This document shows, one piece after another, positions 51,091 to 60,069 of a DNA stretch of 64,000 nt (the stretch's first letter is position 1; every line of letters begins with the position of its first letter). Position numbers and translations under genes: made by a program. The notes beneath the pieces were generated by a model. That model did no database searches. It saw only the letters and a program-made list of their open reading frames with translations, and was not told the DNA's origin. Source of the stretch: Streptomyces sp. NBC_01267 (lineage in GTDB: Bacteria > Actinomycetota > Actinomycetes > Streptomycetales > Streptomycetaceae); contig NZ_CP108455.1 in assembly GCF_036241575.1 (NCBI RefSeq), positions 4,277,001 to 4,341,000 on the forward strand. Reading direction: 5' to 3'.

Positions 51091-53844
51091 TCAGACCGGA
51101 GCCACCTGGGCGAAGACCCCGTCCCGCTCATGAGGGTCGGCGAGCAGATACGCCTGGGCCTCGCCGACGTGGAAGTACATGCCGTGCAGTTCCAGCTCGC
51201 CCTCCGCGAGCCGTCTCGCCACCGATGCGTGCGCGCGCACATGCTCCAGCTGCTGGATCACGTTGGTCAGGCAGAGCTGCTCCACGGCATCGGCAGGCAT
51301 CCGCCCGGAGATCCGGGCCCAGGAGTGATGGCGGCTCAGCATCCGGTCCAGGCTGGGCTGCCCGTGCCGCAACCACCGCCGCAGCGGGGTCTGTGGGGCG
51401 TCCGGCGGACTGTCCGGTGGGCCGTTCAGCAGCGCCGTCATCGCCCCGCAGCCGGAATGCCCGCATACGGTGATCGAGTCGACGCGCAGGATGTCGACGG
51501 CGTACTCGATCGCCGCCGCCACCGAGTCGTCCGAGCTGTCCGTGCCCGGCAGCGGTACCAAATTGCCCACATTGCGCACGGTGAACAAATCGCCGGGACC
51601 GCTCGACGTGATCATGCTGGTGACCAGCCGGGAGTCGGCGCAGGTGAGAAAGAGCTGCGAGGGCCGCTGCCCCTCGCGGGCGAGTCGCGCCAGCTCGCCC
51701 CGTACCAACGGGGCCGTATGACGCTGGAACGAGCTGAGCCCGCTGACCAGTTGACGGCTCCCGGGCCGATGGGGCAGGGGCTCCTCCCCACGGAACGCGC
51801 CCGCTGCCCCAGCCTCGGTTCCTGGCCGGACCGCGACCTCTGTACAGGGAGTAGAGCGCGGGACCTCCGGGTCCGGCACGATTCCTGTGCCGGGTGCAAC
51901 GTCACCAGGTACACCCTCCCTGCCGGCGAAGGCCGTCGTGCGGGCAGTGGTCGTCGGGTCCGTAGTGCTGTCTGCGGGCGTACCCGTGTCCGCCCCCGTA
52001 CGGAGGCAGGCGACCTCGGAGGTGGGGCCGGAGGGGGTCGCCGGTGGGCCCGGATCCCCTGCCGGTTCCGCTGCCGAATCCCTTGCCGGATCCGCTGTGC
52101 CGGGTGCGGGCGCGGGCGCGGGCATGGGCACGGCTACGGGCAGCGTGCCGCGGTCGGTGCAGTGGTGATTGCGCCAAGGGGTCCAGGGGCGGCAACAGGT
52201 GTGTACGGCGGACTCGGGCTCGGCGATCCGGGCCCCGGCCCGGCCCGTGACCTCGACCTGGCCACCCTGGGCCGCATGAGCCTCCTGCCAGTGCTGGAGG
52301 GTCTCGTACGCGGCATGGTCCATGAACGAGCCGTCCAACTCCACGACGGCATACGCCCCCGGTGGCACCTGCCCCAGCGTCCGGCTCAGCTTGGGGACGG
52401 CCAGAAACGTCAATTGGCCACGCGCCCGCAGCCGGTGGACACCGTCCTGCTCCGCCAGCGTGATCCGGGTTCTGGACAGGCGGTGCAGTGCCACGCCGAC
52501 CGCGACCGCGATCCCGATCGCCACTCCCTGTATCACCCCGAAACACAGGACACCGCCCACGGTGGCCCCGTACACCGGGAACTCCCGGTGCTTGTGAACG
52601 TTGCGAATGTGCGCGTAACTCACCATCTGGAGGCCGACGGCCATCACGAGTGCGGCCAGGGCGGCGAGGGGCAGCCACTCCAGGACGGCGGCGAGCAGCC
52701 CGGCGGCGAGCAGCATCCACACCCCGTGCAACACGGTGGAGGCGCGTCCGGTCGCCCCGGCCCGTACGTTTGCCGCGCCACGCACTGCTCCGCCCGACAC
52801 CGGCAGCCCGCCGAGCAGCCCCGACACCGCGTTCGCGATGCCCTGCCCGCGCAACTCCCGGTCGAGACCGGTCCGCTCGACGGCCGGGCCAGGGCGGTCC
52901 GCCGCCAGTTTGTCCACGGCCACTGCGGAGAGCAACGACTCCAGGCCGGCCACCAGCGTCACCGTGAACACCGCGCCGAGCAGCCCGAGCACCGGGCCGT
53001 GCGGCACCTCGGGCAGCGCATGCGTGCGCCAGGACGGCAGGTCGACGCGGGTGATGCCTGGTGCGGCGACGGCAGCGACCGCGGTGGCGACGGCGACCGA
53101 GGCGAGCGCGGCCGGGACTCTGCCCAACACCCGGCCGGTGCGGCCGGGGATTCGTGACCACAGCACCAGTACGGCGATGGTGAGCGCACCGATCAGCGGC
53201 GCGGCCGGGCCGACGCGGCTCAACTGTCCGGGTAGAGCAAGCGCGTTGGCGACGGCCGAGCTCTGAGGTGTGCCGCCGAGCACGATGTGGAGTTGGGCGA
53301 GAGCGATGGCGACGCCGATCCCGGCGAGCGTGCCGTGCACGATGGCCGGAGAGACGGCGAGCGCGCCGCGCGCGGCGCGCAGCGACCCCAGGGCCAGTTG
53401 GAGCAGACCCGCTCCCACGGTGATGGCGCAGGTGGTGCGCCAGCCGTAGACCTGGATGAGCTCTGCGGTCACCACGGTCAGACCGGCCGACGGACCGCTG
53501 ACCTGGAGTGCGGAGCCACCGAGCAGTCCCGCGACGATGCCGCCGACGGCTGCGGCCAGCAGCCCGGCTTCGAGCGGAGCGCCGATGGCGACGGCGAGCC
53601 CCAGGGACATCGGGACGGCGATCAAGAAGACCGTGATCGAGGCGGACAGGTCGGCGGCCGCGATCCGGAAGCGGGGGCGGCGGCCGTCTCCACCGGCTGG
53701 CGGGCTGTGCGGCCGTTGAAAGAGGGAGGTGTCCGGGGTGCCGGCAGCTGCTCCGGTGGACGTACCGGTGGATGTGTCAGTGAATCTGTGGGCGGATGAG
53801 GCCGAAGGGGTGTGATCGGTGCGGGCGGGTACGCAGGCGGACAT
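51091..53844 (-). CDS. SulP anion transporter fused to beta-carbonic anhydrase
   Basis: 917 residues. Residues ~55-460 are a SulP transporter with 10-12 membrane helices (DLSASITVFLIAVPMSLGLA, GLLGGSALQVSGPSAGLTVV, LPVSGGAVRGAANVRAGA). Residues ~470-570 are a STAS-like segment (AYAVVELDGSFMDHAAYETL). After a ~130-residue Pro/Thr-rich linker, residues ~700-917 form a beta-carbonic anhydrase with Zn ligands in FLTCADSRLV (Cys-Asp) and VCGHSGCGAM (His-Cys). It is inferred to import bicarbonate and interconvert it with CO2. ATG 53844 has an acceptable position; the N-terminal ~50 residues are Ser/Thr-rich. Confidence 0.92.
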   Translation of the reverse strand: MSACVPARTDHTPSASSAHRFTDTSTGTSTGAAAGTPDTSLFQRPHSPPAGGDGRRPRFRIAAADLSASITVFLIAVPMSLGLAVAIGAPLEAGLLAAAVGGIVAGLLGGSALQVSGPSAGLTVVTAELIQVYGWRTTCAITVGAGLLQLALGSLRAARGALAVSPAIVHGTLAGIGVAIALAQLHIVLGGTPQSSAVANALALPGQLSRVGPAAPLIGALTIAVLVLWSRIPGRTGRVLGRVPAALASVAVATAVAAVAAPGITRVDLPSWRTHALPEVPHGPVLGLLGAVFTVTLVAGLESLLSAVAVDKLAADRPGPAVERTGLDRELRGQGIANAVSGLLGGLPVSGGAVRGAANVRAGATGRASTVLHGVWMLLAAGLLAAVLEWLPLAALAALVMAVGLQMVSYAHIRNVHKHREFPVYGATVGGVLCFGVIQGVAIGIAVAVGVALHRLSRTRITLAEQDGVHRLRARGQLTFLAVPKLSRTLGQVPPGAYAVVELDGSFMDHAAYETLQHWQEAHAAQGGQVEVTGRAGARIAEPESAVHTCCRPWTPWRNHHCTDRGTLPVAVPMPAPAPAPGTADPARDSAAEPAGDPGPPATPSGPTSEVACLRTGADTGTPADSTTDPTTTARTTAFAGREGVPGDVAPGTGIVPDPEVPRSTPCTEVAVRPGTEAGAAGAFRGEEPLPHRPGSRQLVSGLSSFQRHTAPLVRGELARLAREGQRPSQLFLTCADSRLVTSMITSSGPGDLFTVRNVGNLVPLPGTDSSDDSVAAAIEYAVDILRVDSITVCGHSGCGAMTALLNGPPDSPPDAPQTPLRRWLRHGQPSLDRMLSRHHSWARISGRMPADAVEQLCLTNVIQQLEHVRAHASVARRLAEGELELHGMYFHVGEAQAYLLADPHERDGVFAQVAPV

Positions 53845-54088
53845 GGATCTCGTCTCCTCCGGGGCAGCGCGGTCGCGGAATATGCGGAACGGCGAAACAG
53901 CGGGTCAAGGGGACGCGGCCGTGGAGCACGGCCTGCAGTAGCGGGGATCATCAACGCTCGGTAAATAGATGGTAATCCAGAGTAAAGACCAAGTCTGGAC
54001 ATTTCGCCTAAATGGTCGAGCGGTTCACCCGATTCGGTGACTGTGTCGCTCAGCGATGCGACAGTATGAAGAATTGAGAGTGGGGTGC

Positions 54089-55363
54089 ATGACCTCCCCC
54101 ACGCGAAGAATCATCCTCTGCGCCGTCACCGCCGCTCTGGTCGCAGGAGCCGCCGGCTGCGCAGACATCGACGGTTCAGTGCCCAGGACCACGAAGCAGG
54201 GCGCGGCCGCCACGAAGCGCAACGCCCCGGCAGAAGCGCCCGAGTCCGCCGTCCGCCTCATCGGCGACGGCTCCACCGCGTACACCGGCGTCCAGCCCCA
54301 TGTGTCCGTGCCCCACCGTCTGAAACCGGGTCAGAAGCCGCCGCAGTTCGTGGTCTTCTCCTGGGACGGAGCCGGAGAGGACAGCCAGAAGCTCTTCTCG
54401 CATTTCCGTGCCGTGGGAAAGAAGTACGACGCGACCATGACGTACTTCCTCAGCGGCGTGTACATGCTGCCGGGGGCGAAGAAGGAGCAGTACGACCCGC
54501 CCCAGCACGTGGCGGGCAGCTCGGACATCGGGTTCAACGACGCCGAGGGAATCCGTGACACCGTCACCCAGCTCCGCGGCGCCTGGCTGGACGGGAACGA
54601 GATCGGCACCCACTTCAACGGCCACTTCTGCGGACCAGACGGTGGAGTCGGCACCTGGTCGGTCCCCGAGTGGAAGAGCGAGATCACGCAGGCCAAGGCC
54701 ATGGTGAAGCACTGGCGGACCAACACCGGTCTCACCGGCCTGCCACCCCTGCCCTTCGACTACGACAAGGAACTGGCGGGCGGCCGTTCCCCCTGCCTTG
54801 AGGGCCAGCACAATCTGCTGTCCGCCGCCCGTGAGATGGGTTTCCGCTACGACGCGAGCGGCAACGGCCTGCAGGTCTGGCCCAAGCGGCGCGAAGGTGT
54901 GTGGGACATCCCGCTGCAGGAAGTCCCGGTGCCGGGGCGGGCGTTCGAGACTCTCTCGATGGACTACAACTTCATGTTCAACCAGTCGCGGACCGTGCAC
55001 GGCGACCCCGCCATGTACACGTACTGGGGCGATCAGATGCGAGACGGACTGCTGAAGGCGTTCGACCGTTCGTACAACGGAAACCGTGCCCCGCTGATCA
55101 TGGGCAACCACTTCGAGTCCTGGAACGGCGGTACGTACATGCGGGCCGTCGAGCAGACGATCGCCGCCGTCTGCACCAGGCCGGAAGTGCGGTGTGTGCC
55201 GTTCAAACAGCTGGTCAACTGGCTGGAGGCACAGGACCCGAAGACCGTCGGAAAGCTACAGGGGCTGGCTGTCGGCGAGGCGCCGAAGGAAGGCTGGGCG
55301 GCCTATCTGTCCCCCCAGCCTTCCGGGGCCGCTCCCGGACGCGGGGTCAAGAAGCAGGGCTGA
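54089..55363 (+). CDS. Lipoprotein with polysaccharide-deacetylase-like domain
   Basis: 424 residues from ATG 54089 (GAGAGTGGGG upstream). Lipoprotein signal: basic TRRI, hydrophobic ILCAVTAALVAGAAGC with lipobox cysteine (AAGC). The mature part resembles a NodB/deacetylase fold: VVFSWDGAGEDSQKLF (the Asp region), EIGTHFNGHFCG (His-x3-His metal ligands) and PLIMGNHFESWNGGTY. It could deacetylate a cell-surface glycan on the outer face of the membrane. The classical TFDDG is changed, so activity is uncertain. Its 3' end overlaps the convergent ATPase gene by 17 bases. Confidence 0.83.
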   Translation: MTSPTRRIILCAVTAALVAGAAGCADIDGSVPRTTKQGAAATKRNAPAEAPESAVRLIGDGSTAYTGVQPHVSVPHRLKPGQKPPQFVVFSWDGAGEDSQKLFSHFRAVGKKYDATMTYFLSGVYMLPGAKKEQYDPPQHVAGSSDIGFNDAEGIRDTVTQLRGAWLDGNEIGTHFNGHFCGPDGGVGTWSVPEWKSEITQAKAMVKHWRTNTGLTGLPPLPFDYDKELAGGRSPCLEGQHNLLSAAREMGFRYDASGNGLQVWPKRREGVWDIPLQEVPVPGRAFETLSMDYNFMFNQSRTVHGDPAMYTYWGDQMRDGLLKAFDRSYNGNRAPLIMGNHFESWNGGTYMRAVEQTIAAVCTRPEVRCVPFKQLVNWLEAQDPKTVGKLQGLAVGEAPKEGWAAYLSPQPSGAAPGRGVKKQG

Positions 55364-56336
55364 TCTCGGCGTAACGTTCACTGAGGACAAAGGCGGGGTC
55401 GACCTGTGAAGCCAGGTCGGCGCCCGTCTTCTCGTTCCCCCAACTTTCCGCGTTCTTCAGGTGGAAGTGCACCATCTGGCGGGTGTAGCGCTCCCAGTCG
55501 CGGTGTGCGTAGCTGTCCTCCGCGGCGTCCTGAAGCGACTGGAGGGCCAGCCGGTTCTCCGCTTCGAGCATCTCGAAGCGCGGGGGGCGGCCCTTCTCCA
55601 TCGCGCGGACCCAGTCGGAGTGGCCCACGGTGACCAGCAGGTCGTCGCCGACCTCGGCGCGCAGGAACTCCAGGTCGTCCTGGTCCCGCACCTTGTTGCC
55701 GACGACCTTGAGGGCGACGCCGAAGTCGCGGGCGTACTCCTTGTACTGCCGGTAGACCGAGACACCCTTGCGGGTCGGTTCGGCCACCAGGAACGTCATG
55801 TCGAACCGGGTGAACATGCCGGAAGCGAAGGAATCCGAACCGGCCGTCATGTCGACGACGACGAACTCCTCCGGCCCGTCGACCAGATGGTTGAGGCAGA
55901 GTTCCACCGCGCCGACCTTGGAGTGGTAGCACGCCACTCCAAGGTCCGACTCGGTGAACGGCCCGGTCGCCATCAGCTGGATCCCGCCGTCGTCCAGCGT
56001 GACCGGGCGGGCGCAGGCGTCGAACACCGGATTGTCCTCACGGATCCGGAGCAGCCGCGAGCCCTCGCCGGGCGGAGTGGTTTTGATCATCGTCTCTGCC
56101 GAGGCGATACGCGGATTGGAGCCGCGCAGATACTCCTTGATGAGCGGGAGGTGCGCTCCCATCGCGGGCAGCGCGGCGGACTCCGCTTCGTCGAGCCCGA
56201 GTGCGGCGCCCAGGTGTTGGTTGATGTCGGCGTCCACGGCGAGGACGGGTGCTTCATTGGCGGTCAGGTGGCGGATGAAGAGAGAGGACAGCGTGGTCTT
56301 GCCGCTGCCGCCCTTCCCTACGAAAGCGATCTTCAT
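55347..56336 (-). CDS. CooC/ParA-like ATPase
   Basis: 329 residues, MinD/ParA-type P-loop ATPase. It has IAFVGKGGSGKTTLSSLFIR at the N-terminus, VLAVDADINQHLGAALGLD, VVVDMTAGSDSFASGM and KVVGNKVRDQDDLEFL. The pattern is closest to CooC, the CO dehydrogenase nickel-insertion ATPase, but no CO dehydrogenase is near, so it is a paralogue of unknown client. ATG 56336 sets the P-loop at residue 8; GTG 56342 is an alternative. Divergent from the Fic-like gene by 102 bases. Confidence 0.85.
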   Translation of the reverse strand: MKIAFVGKGGSGKTTLSSLFIRHLTANEAPVLAVDADINQHLGAALGLDEAESAALPAMGAHLPLIKEYLRGSNPRIASAETMIKTTPPGEGSRLLRIREDNPVFDACARPVTLDDGGIQLMATGPFTESDLGVACYHSKVGAVELCLNHLVDGPEEFVVVDMTAGSDSFASGMFTRFDMTFLVAEPTRKGVSVYRQYKEYARDFGVALKVVGNKVRDQDDLEFLRAEVGDDLLVTVGHSDWVRAMEKGRPPRFEMLEAENRLALQSLQDAAEDSYAHRDWERYTRQMVHFHLKNAESWGNEKTGADLASQVDPAFVLSERYAEISPAS

Positions 56337-56438
56337 GTTCACAAAGGGTAGCGGGGCGACTGCGGTGTGTGGGTGTCGGAAGTGAAGAAGACCACTCCAA
56401 GGTGGGGTGTCTGCCGTGGACGCGTAGCCTCGCTTCCT

Positions 56439-57299
56439 ATGACTGCGTTCTCCCGGAAGGCGTCCGCCGGAGCCCCGGCGACTCCCCCAGATCACTCAGA
56501 TCCCCTTGCCGCACTGGGCCAGCTGCCGGGTGTCGGCGATGCTGTGGACTCCGTGCGCAAAGCGGTGGACCGGGTCTACGGTCACCGCGTCATGCGACGG
56601 CGCAGCACCGAGGTCACGGCGGAGGCCGCGCTGCGCGCGTCGCGCGGTTCGGCCGCGCTGGCGGGGGCGGACTGGGCGCTGGAGGAAGTGCGCCGACGTA
56701 CCGACTTCAGTGGTGATCCTGAAGCCCGTACGGTCGGTGCGGCCCTGCGGCTGTCCGCCGAAGCGGGTCAGCTGCTGTCCGTCTGGCGCCAGTCGCCGCT
56801 GCGGGTGCTGGCCCGGCTGCACCTGGTGGCTGCGGCTGATTCCGGTGATGCGGTCGGCCGGCCGCGGTTGGCGGGAGAGACGGCGGACGAGCCGTTGATC
56901 GAGCTTCCGCTGCCCGGTGCCGACGAGGTGGCGGCGCGACTCGACGGGCTTTCGCAGCTGGTCATCGCGGGCAGTGCGGCTCCCGCGCTGGTGACGGCGG
57001 CGGTGGTGCACGGCGAACTGATAGCGCTGCGGCCGTTCGGTTCGTACAACGGTCTGGTCGCCAGGGCGGCCGAGCGGGTCGTGCTGATCAACAGCGGACT
57101 CGATCCCAAATCCATCTGCCCGGCCGAGGTCGGTCACGCGGAGCTGGGGCGGGCGGCCTACGTCGCGGCTCTGGACGGCTACGCGTCAGGTACGCCGGAA
57201 GGCATGGCCGCGTGGATCGCGCACTGTGGCCGCGCGGTGGAGCTGGGTGTACGGGAATCGACGGCCGTCTGCGAGGCCCTCCAGCGCGGAGCGGCCTGA
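56439..57299 (+). CDS. Fic-fold protein with degenerate catalytic motif
   Basis: 286 residues. The C-terminal half has a Fic-type helix arrangement: TAAVVHGELIALRPFGSYNG followed by LVARAAERVVLIN. It corresponds to HPFxxGNGRxxR but has Arg for the catalytic His (LRPF) and SYNG for DGNG. AMP-transfer activity is therefore doubtful. It is cytoplasmic, with an Ala-rich N-terminal helical region (VDSVRKAVDRVYGHRVMRRR). A perfect 26-base palindrome follows the stop. Near the tad locus and the CooC-like gene, as I recall from other Streptomyces. Confidence 0.75.
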   Translation: MTAFSRKASAGAPATPPDHSDPLAALGQLPGVGDAVDSVRKAVDRVYGHRVMRRRSTEVTAEAALRASRGSAALAGADWALEEVRRRTDFSGDPEARTVGAALRLSAEAGQLLSVWRQSPLRVLARLHLVAAADSGDAVGRPRLAGETADEPLIELPLPGADEVAARLDGLSQLVIAGSAAPALVTAAVVHGELIALRPFGSYNGLVARAAERVVLINSGLDPKSICPAEVGHAELGRAAYVAALDGYASGTPEGMAAWIAHCGRAVELGVRESTAVCEALQRGAA

Positions 57300-57334
57300 C
57301 CGGAGCCCCGGGACTGCCGGACGGGCAGACAAAG

Positions 57335-57360
57335 GCGGCGGTACCGATCGGTACCGCCGC
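57335..57360 (+). terminator. Perfect 26-base palindrome after the Fic-like gene
   Basis: GCGGCGGTACCGA followed immediately by its exact reverse complement, 36 bases past the stop codon. It is probably the terminator of the Fic-like gene. The rest of the gap to 57619 shows no gene; a T-rich patch at 57605-57616 precedes the HAD gene end. Confidence 0.7.
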
Positions 57361-57619
57361 TGGCATGTCTGCCGGGTTACCAAGCGTCCTCGAATATTGC
57401 CCATCAGGCCGGGAACTTGGCCCGTTGCCTGGTGCGGCTGGCCCGTAATCGACGGGTCGACGTCGCGTGGGTGCTCAGCTTCCATGCTCGGTCCGTGGGG
57501 CCTGCATGCGGTTTCAGGTGATCCTCTCGGATGTCCTTGGTCTCGCGGGCCGTTGACTCCTTTGTACTCCTGTCGTGGGGTGAGCGGAAGCCCTTACCTC
57601 AGTTCTTTACTTTTTCTGA

Positions 57620-58465
57620 TCAAACCGGGGCAAAGGGGTCGCCTCGACGACCGGCCCGGCTGCCCCTGTTGACGTACCAGACCAGACCGGCCGTGGCCGC
57701 CGCCGCTCCGACCGCGGCAGCCGCGACCAGGGCGGGCCTGGGGGGCATCCGCAGTGCGGGCAGTCGCTGCTTCAGCCGGACCGGCCGATTGAAGACGAGA
57801 ACCGGCCACTCCCGTGCGACCGCCTCGCGACGAAGCGCCCGGTCCGGATTGACCGCATAAGGGTGGCCGACCGATTCGAGCATCGGCACATCGGTCGCTG
57901 AATCGCTGTACGCGTAACAGCGCGCCAGGTCGTACCCCTCGGAAGCCGCCAGTTCCTTGACGGCCTCGGCCTTGGTGGGCCCGTACGCGTAGTACTCCAC
58001 CTCTCCGGTGAAGCAGCCGTCCGCGCCGACGACCATGCGAGTGGCGACCACCCGGTCGGCGCCGAGAAGCTCGCCGATCGGCTCGACGACCTCTGCTCCG
58101 GAGGTGGAGACGATCACTACGTCGCGGCCTGCGGTGTGGTGTTCCTCGATGAGGGATGCGGCTTCGTCGTAAATGATCGGGTCGATCAGATCGTGCAGGG
58201 TCTCGGCGACGATCTCCCTTACCTGCTGGACGTTCCAGCCCTTGCAGAGCGCGGAGAGGTACTCGCGCATCCGCTCCATCTGGTCATGATCGGCACCGCC
58301 TGCGAGGAAGACGAACTGGGCATATGCGGTACGCAGCACGGCGCGGCGGTTGATCAGGCCGCCTTGATAGAACGACTTGCTGAAGGTCAGCGTCGATGAC
58401 TTGGCGATGACTGTCTTGTCGAGGTCAAAGAAGGCAGCGGTACGAGGCGAGGAGTGGTTTTCCAC
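57620..58465 (-). CDS. HAD-IB family phosphatase with C-terminal membrane anchor
   Basis: 281 residues, SerB-like. Motif I is AAFFDLDKTVIAKSST, motif II VVIVSTSGAEVVEPIG, motif III in GPTKAEAVKELAA, and motif IV AYSDSATDVPMLESVGHPYAVNPD. The C-terminus has a hydrophobic anchor (ALVAAAAVGAAAATAGLVWYV) and a basic end. It may dephosphorylate a lipid-linked or small phosphate ester at the inner face of the membrane. Divergent from the tad operon across about 500 bases. Confidence 0.9.
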   Translation of the reverse strand: MENHSSPRTAAFFDLDKTVIAKSSTLTFSKSFYQGGLINRRAVLRTAYAQFVFLAGGADHDQMERMREYLSALCKGWNVQQVREIVAETLHDLIDPIIYDEAASLIEEHHTAGRDVVIVSTSGAEVVEPIGELLGADRVVATRMVVGADGCFTGEVEYYAYGPTKAEAVKELAASEGYDLARCYAYSDSATDVPMLESVGHPYAVNPDRALRREAVAREWPVLVFNRPVRLKQRLPALRMPPRPALVAAAAVGAAAATAGLVWYVNRGSRAGRRGDPFAPV

Positions 58466-58965
58466 AACTCAGAGCATAGGTGCCCGCCATTCGGCTTACG
58501 CGGCGGCGCGTGGGTTTGCCTGAGAAGGCTCTCGGGTACACCATGGAAGTCACGGATCGTTCGCGACCGTGTTATCCCCGTCCGGCTCCTCCCCCCCCCG
58601 AGTCGGACGTGGGGACGACCCCAGCTCTCCCCCCCGGCTGGGGTCGTCGCATGTCCGGACACGTTTTCGGTTGAGCCCTCCGGCTCCCCAGCTGTTCGGT
58701 GTTCATCTCCGGCCCTCTCCCTTGCTCGGCTGCAACGGCCTTGCACCAGAGATACGCGTCACGCTGTGTAGTGGTTGCACTCCTCTCCGGAAGTCACCGA
58801 TAAGAGTGGCGGAGATATTCACAACCGGTGAGTTGCCCACAGTTTTGAAGCAAGATCCACTCAATTTCCCGGATCCCTGCACGGTGATTCCCAACGCGAA
58901 GTCGGCGGCTTGTCCGATGCGGCTTCGCGGCTCGTAGGAATCACTCTGAGAGGGGGCGGAAGAAC
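58466..58965. promoter_or_regulatory. 500-base region upstream of the tad operon with hairpin
   Basis: No gene was found. A perfect 11-base stem (GACGACCCCAG at 58614-58624, CTGGGGTCGTC at 58638-58648) with a C-rich loop could be an orphan terminator or leader structure. GAGAGGGGGCGG directly before GTG 58966 is the ribosome site of the TadZ-like gene. Two other C-runs (58590-58600, 58629-58635) make the DNA here slippage-prone. Confidence 0.45.
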
Positions 58966-60069
58966 GTGGCTGGATCCAGCACACCCGACCGGCTGCCGGT
59001 CGCCGGGCAGCGACGGGGCGGACCGCTGATTGTCACCGAGGACGCGGCGCTGCTCGACGATCTGCTGCGGCTGTGCGCTGCGGCGGGGGCCGAGCCGGAG
59101 GTTCATCACGGCGTGCCCGACCGCAAGGGCAGCTGGGAGAGTGCACCACTGATCCTCGTCGGGGACGATGCGGCGGCCCGTGTCCGGGGGAGCGCCAGGA
59201 GGGCGGGCGTGTACCTCGTCGGGAAGGACCAGGACGATCCTGCCGTCTGGCAGCGTGCCGTCGAGATCGGCGCCGACCATGTACTGCGCCTGCCCGACGC
59301 CGAGGGCTGGCTCGTCGAGCGCATTGCCGATGTGTCCGAAGGGGTCGGACAGCAGGCGCTGACCGTCGGGGTGATCGGTGGGCGGGGCGGGGCCGGGGCA
59401 TCGACCCTGGCATGTGCGCTGGCGCTCACCGCGGCCCGGAGCGGACAGCGCACCGTGCTCATCGACGGCGACCCACTGGGCGGTGGGCTCGATGTGTTGC
59501 TCGGTGGCGAGCACACGGCGGGCAGACGGTGGCCGGATTTCGCCCGTTCGAAAGGGCGGGTCGGAGGGAGCGCACTGGAGGAATCCCTTCCGGAACTGCA
59601 TGGGCTGAAGGTCCTCAGCTGGGACAGGTCCGATGCGGTGGTGATCGCGCCCGAGGCGATGCGGGCCGTGCTGGCTGCAGCGCGCCGGGGAGGAGGCGTA
59701 GTCGTCGTCGATCTGCCCCGGCGGGTGGACGAGGGGGCTGCCGAGGCCCTGGCCCAGCTCGATCTCGGGCTGCTGGTGGTGCCGGGGGAGCTCCGGGCCG
59801 TCGCGGCGGCGGCGAGAGTGGCCTCGATGGCGGGCATGGTTCTCCAGGATCTGCGAGCGGTGGTGCGGGGGCCGTACGCATCCGGTCTGGACGGCGAATG
59901 GGTGGCTCGGGCACTGGATCTCCCCCTCGTGGGTGAACTGCCCGTGGAGGAAGGGCTGCTCGAAGCACAGACCGGCGGCACGCCGCCGGGCAGCCGGACG
60001 CGGGGGCCGCTGGCCAAGTTCTGTACCGCGTTCTGGGAGCAGGCGCTGGCCGGGGGAGGTGTCTCATGA
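58966..60069 (+). CDS. tadZ: TadZ/CpaE-like pilus-localisation ATPase
   Basis: 367 residues. The N-terminal receiver-like domain (LIVTEDAALLDDLLRLCAAAG) lacks a clear phosphoacceptor Asp. The C-terminal MinD-like ATPase has VGVIGGRGGAGASTLACALA (Walker A with Ser/Ala instead of the usual Lys-Thr pair), VLIDGDPLGGGLDVLLGGE and VVVVDLPRRVDEG. TadZ positions the Tad pilus machine at the cell pole. It overlaps the TadA-like gene by four bases, so it leads the operon. Confidence 0.9.
   Translation: MAGSSTPDRLPVAGQRRGGPLIVTEDAALLDDLLRLCAAAGAEPEVHHGVPDRKGSWESAPLILVGDDAAARVRGSARRAGVYLVGKDQDDPAVWQRAVEIGADHVLRLPDAEGWLVERIADVSEGVGQQALTVGVIGGRGGAGASTLACALALTAARSGQRTVLIDGDPLGGGLDVLLGGEHTAGRRWPDFARSKGRVGGSALEESLPELHGLKVLSWDRSDAVVIAPEAMRAVLAAARRGGGVVVVDLPRRVDEGAAEALAQLDLGLLVVPGELRAVAAAARVASMAGMVLQDLRAVVRGPYASGLDGEWVARALDLPLVGELPVEEGLLEAQTGGTPPGSRTRGPLAKFCTAFWEQALAGGGVS

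Noticed and set aside
55347..56336. CO dehydrogenase maturation factor CooC proper
   Set aside because: The ATPase resembles CooC, but no CO dehydrogenase or nickel genes are nearby, so only the fold is assigned.
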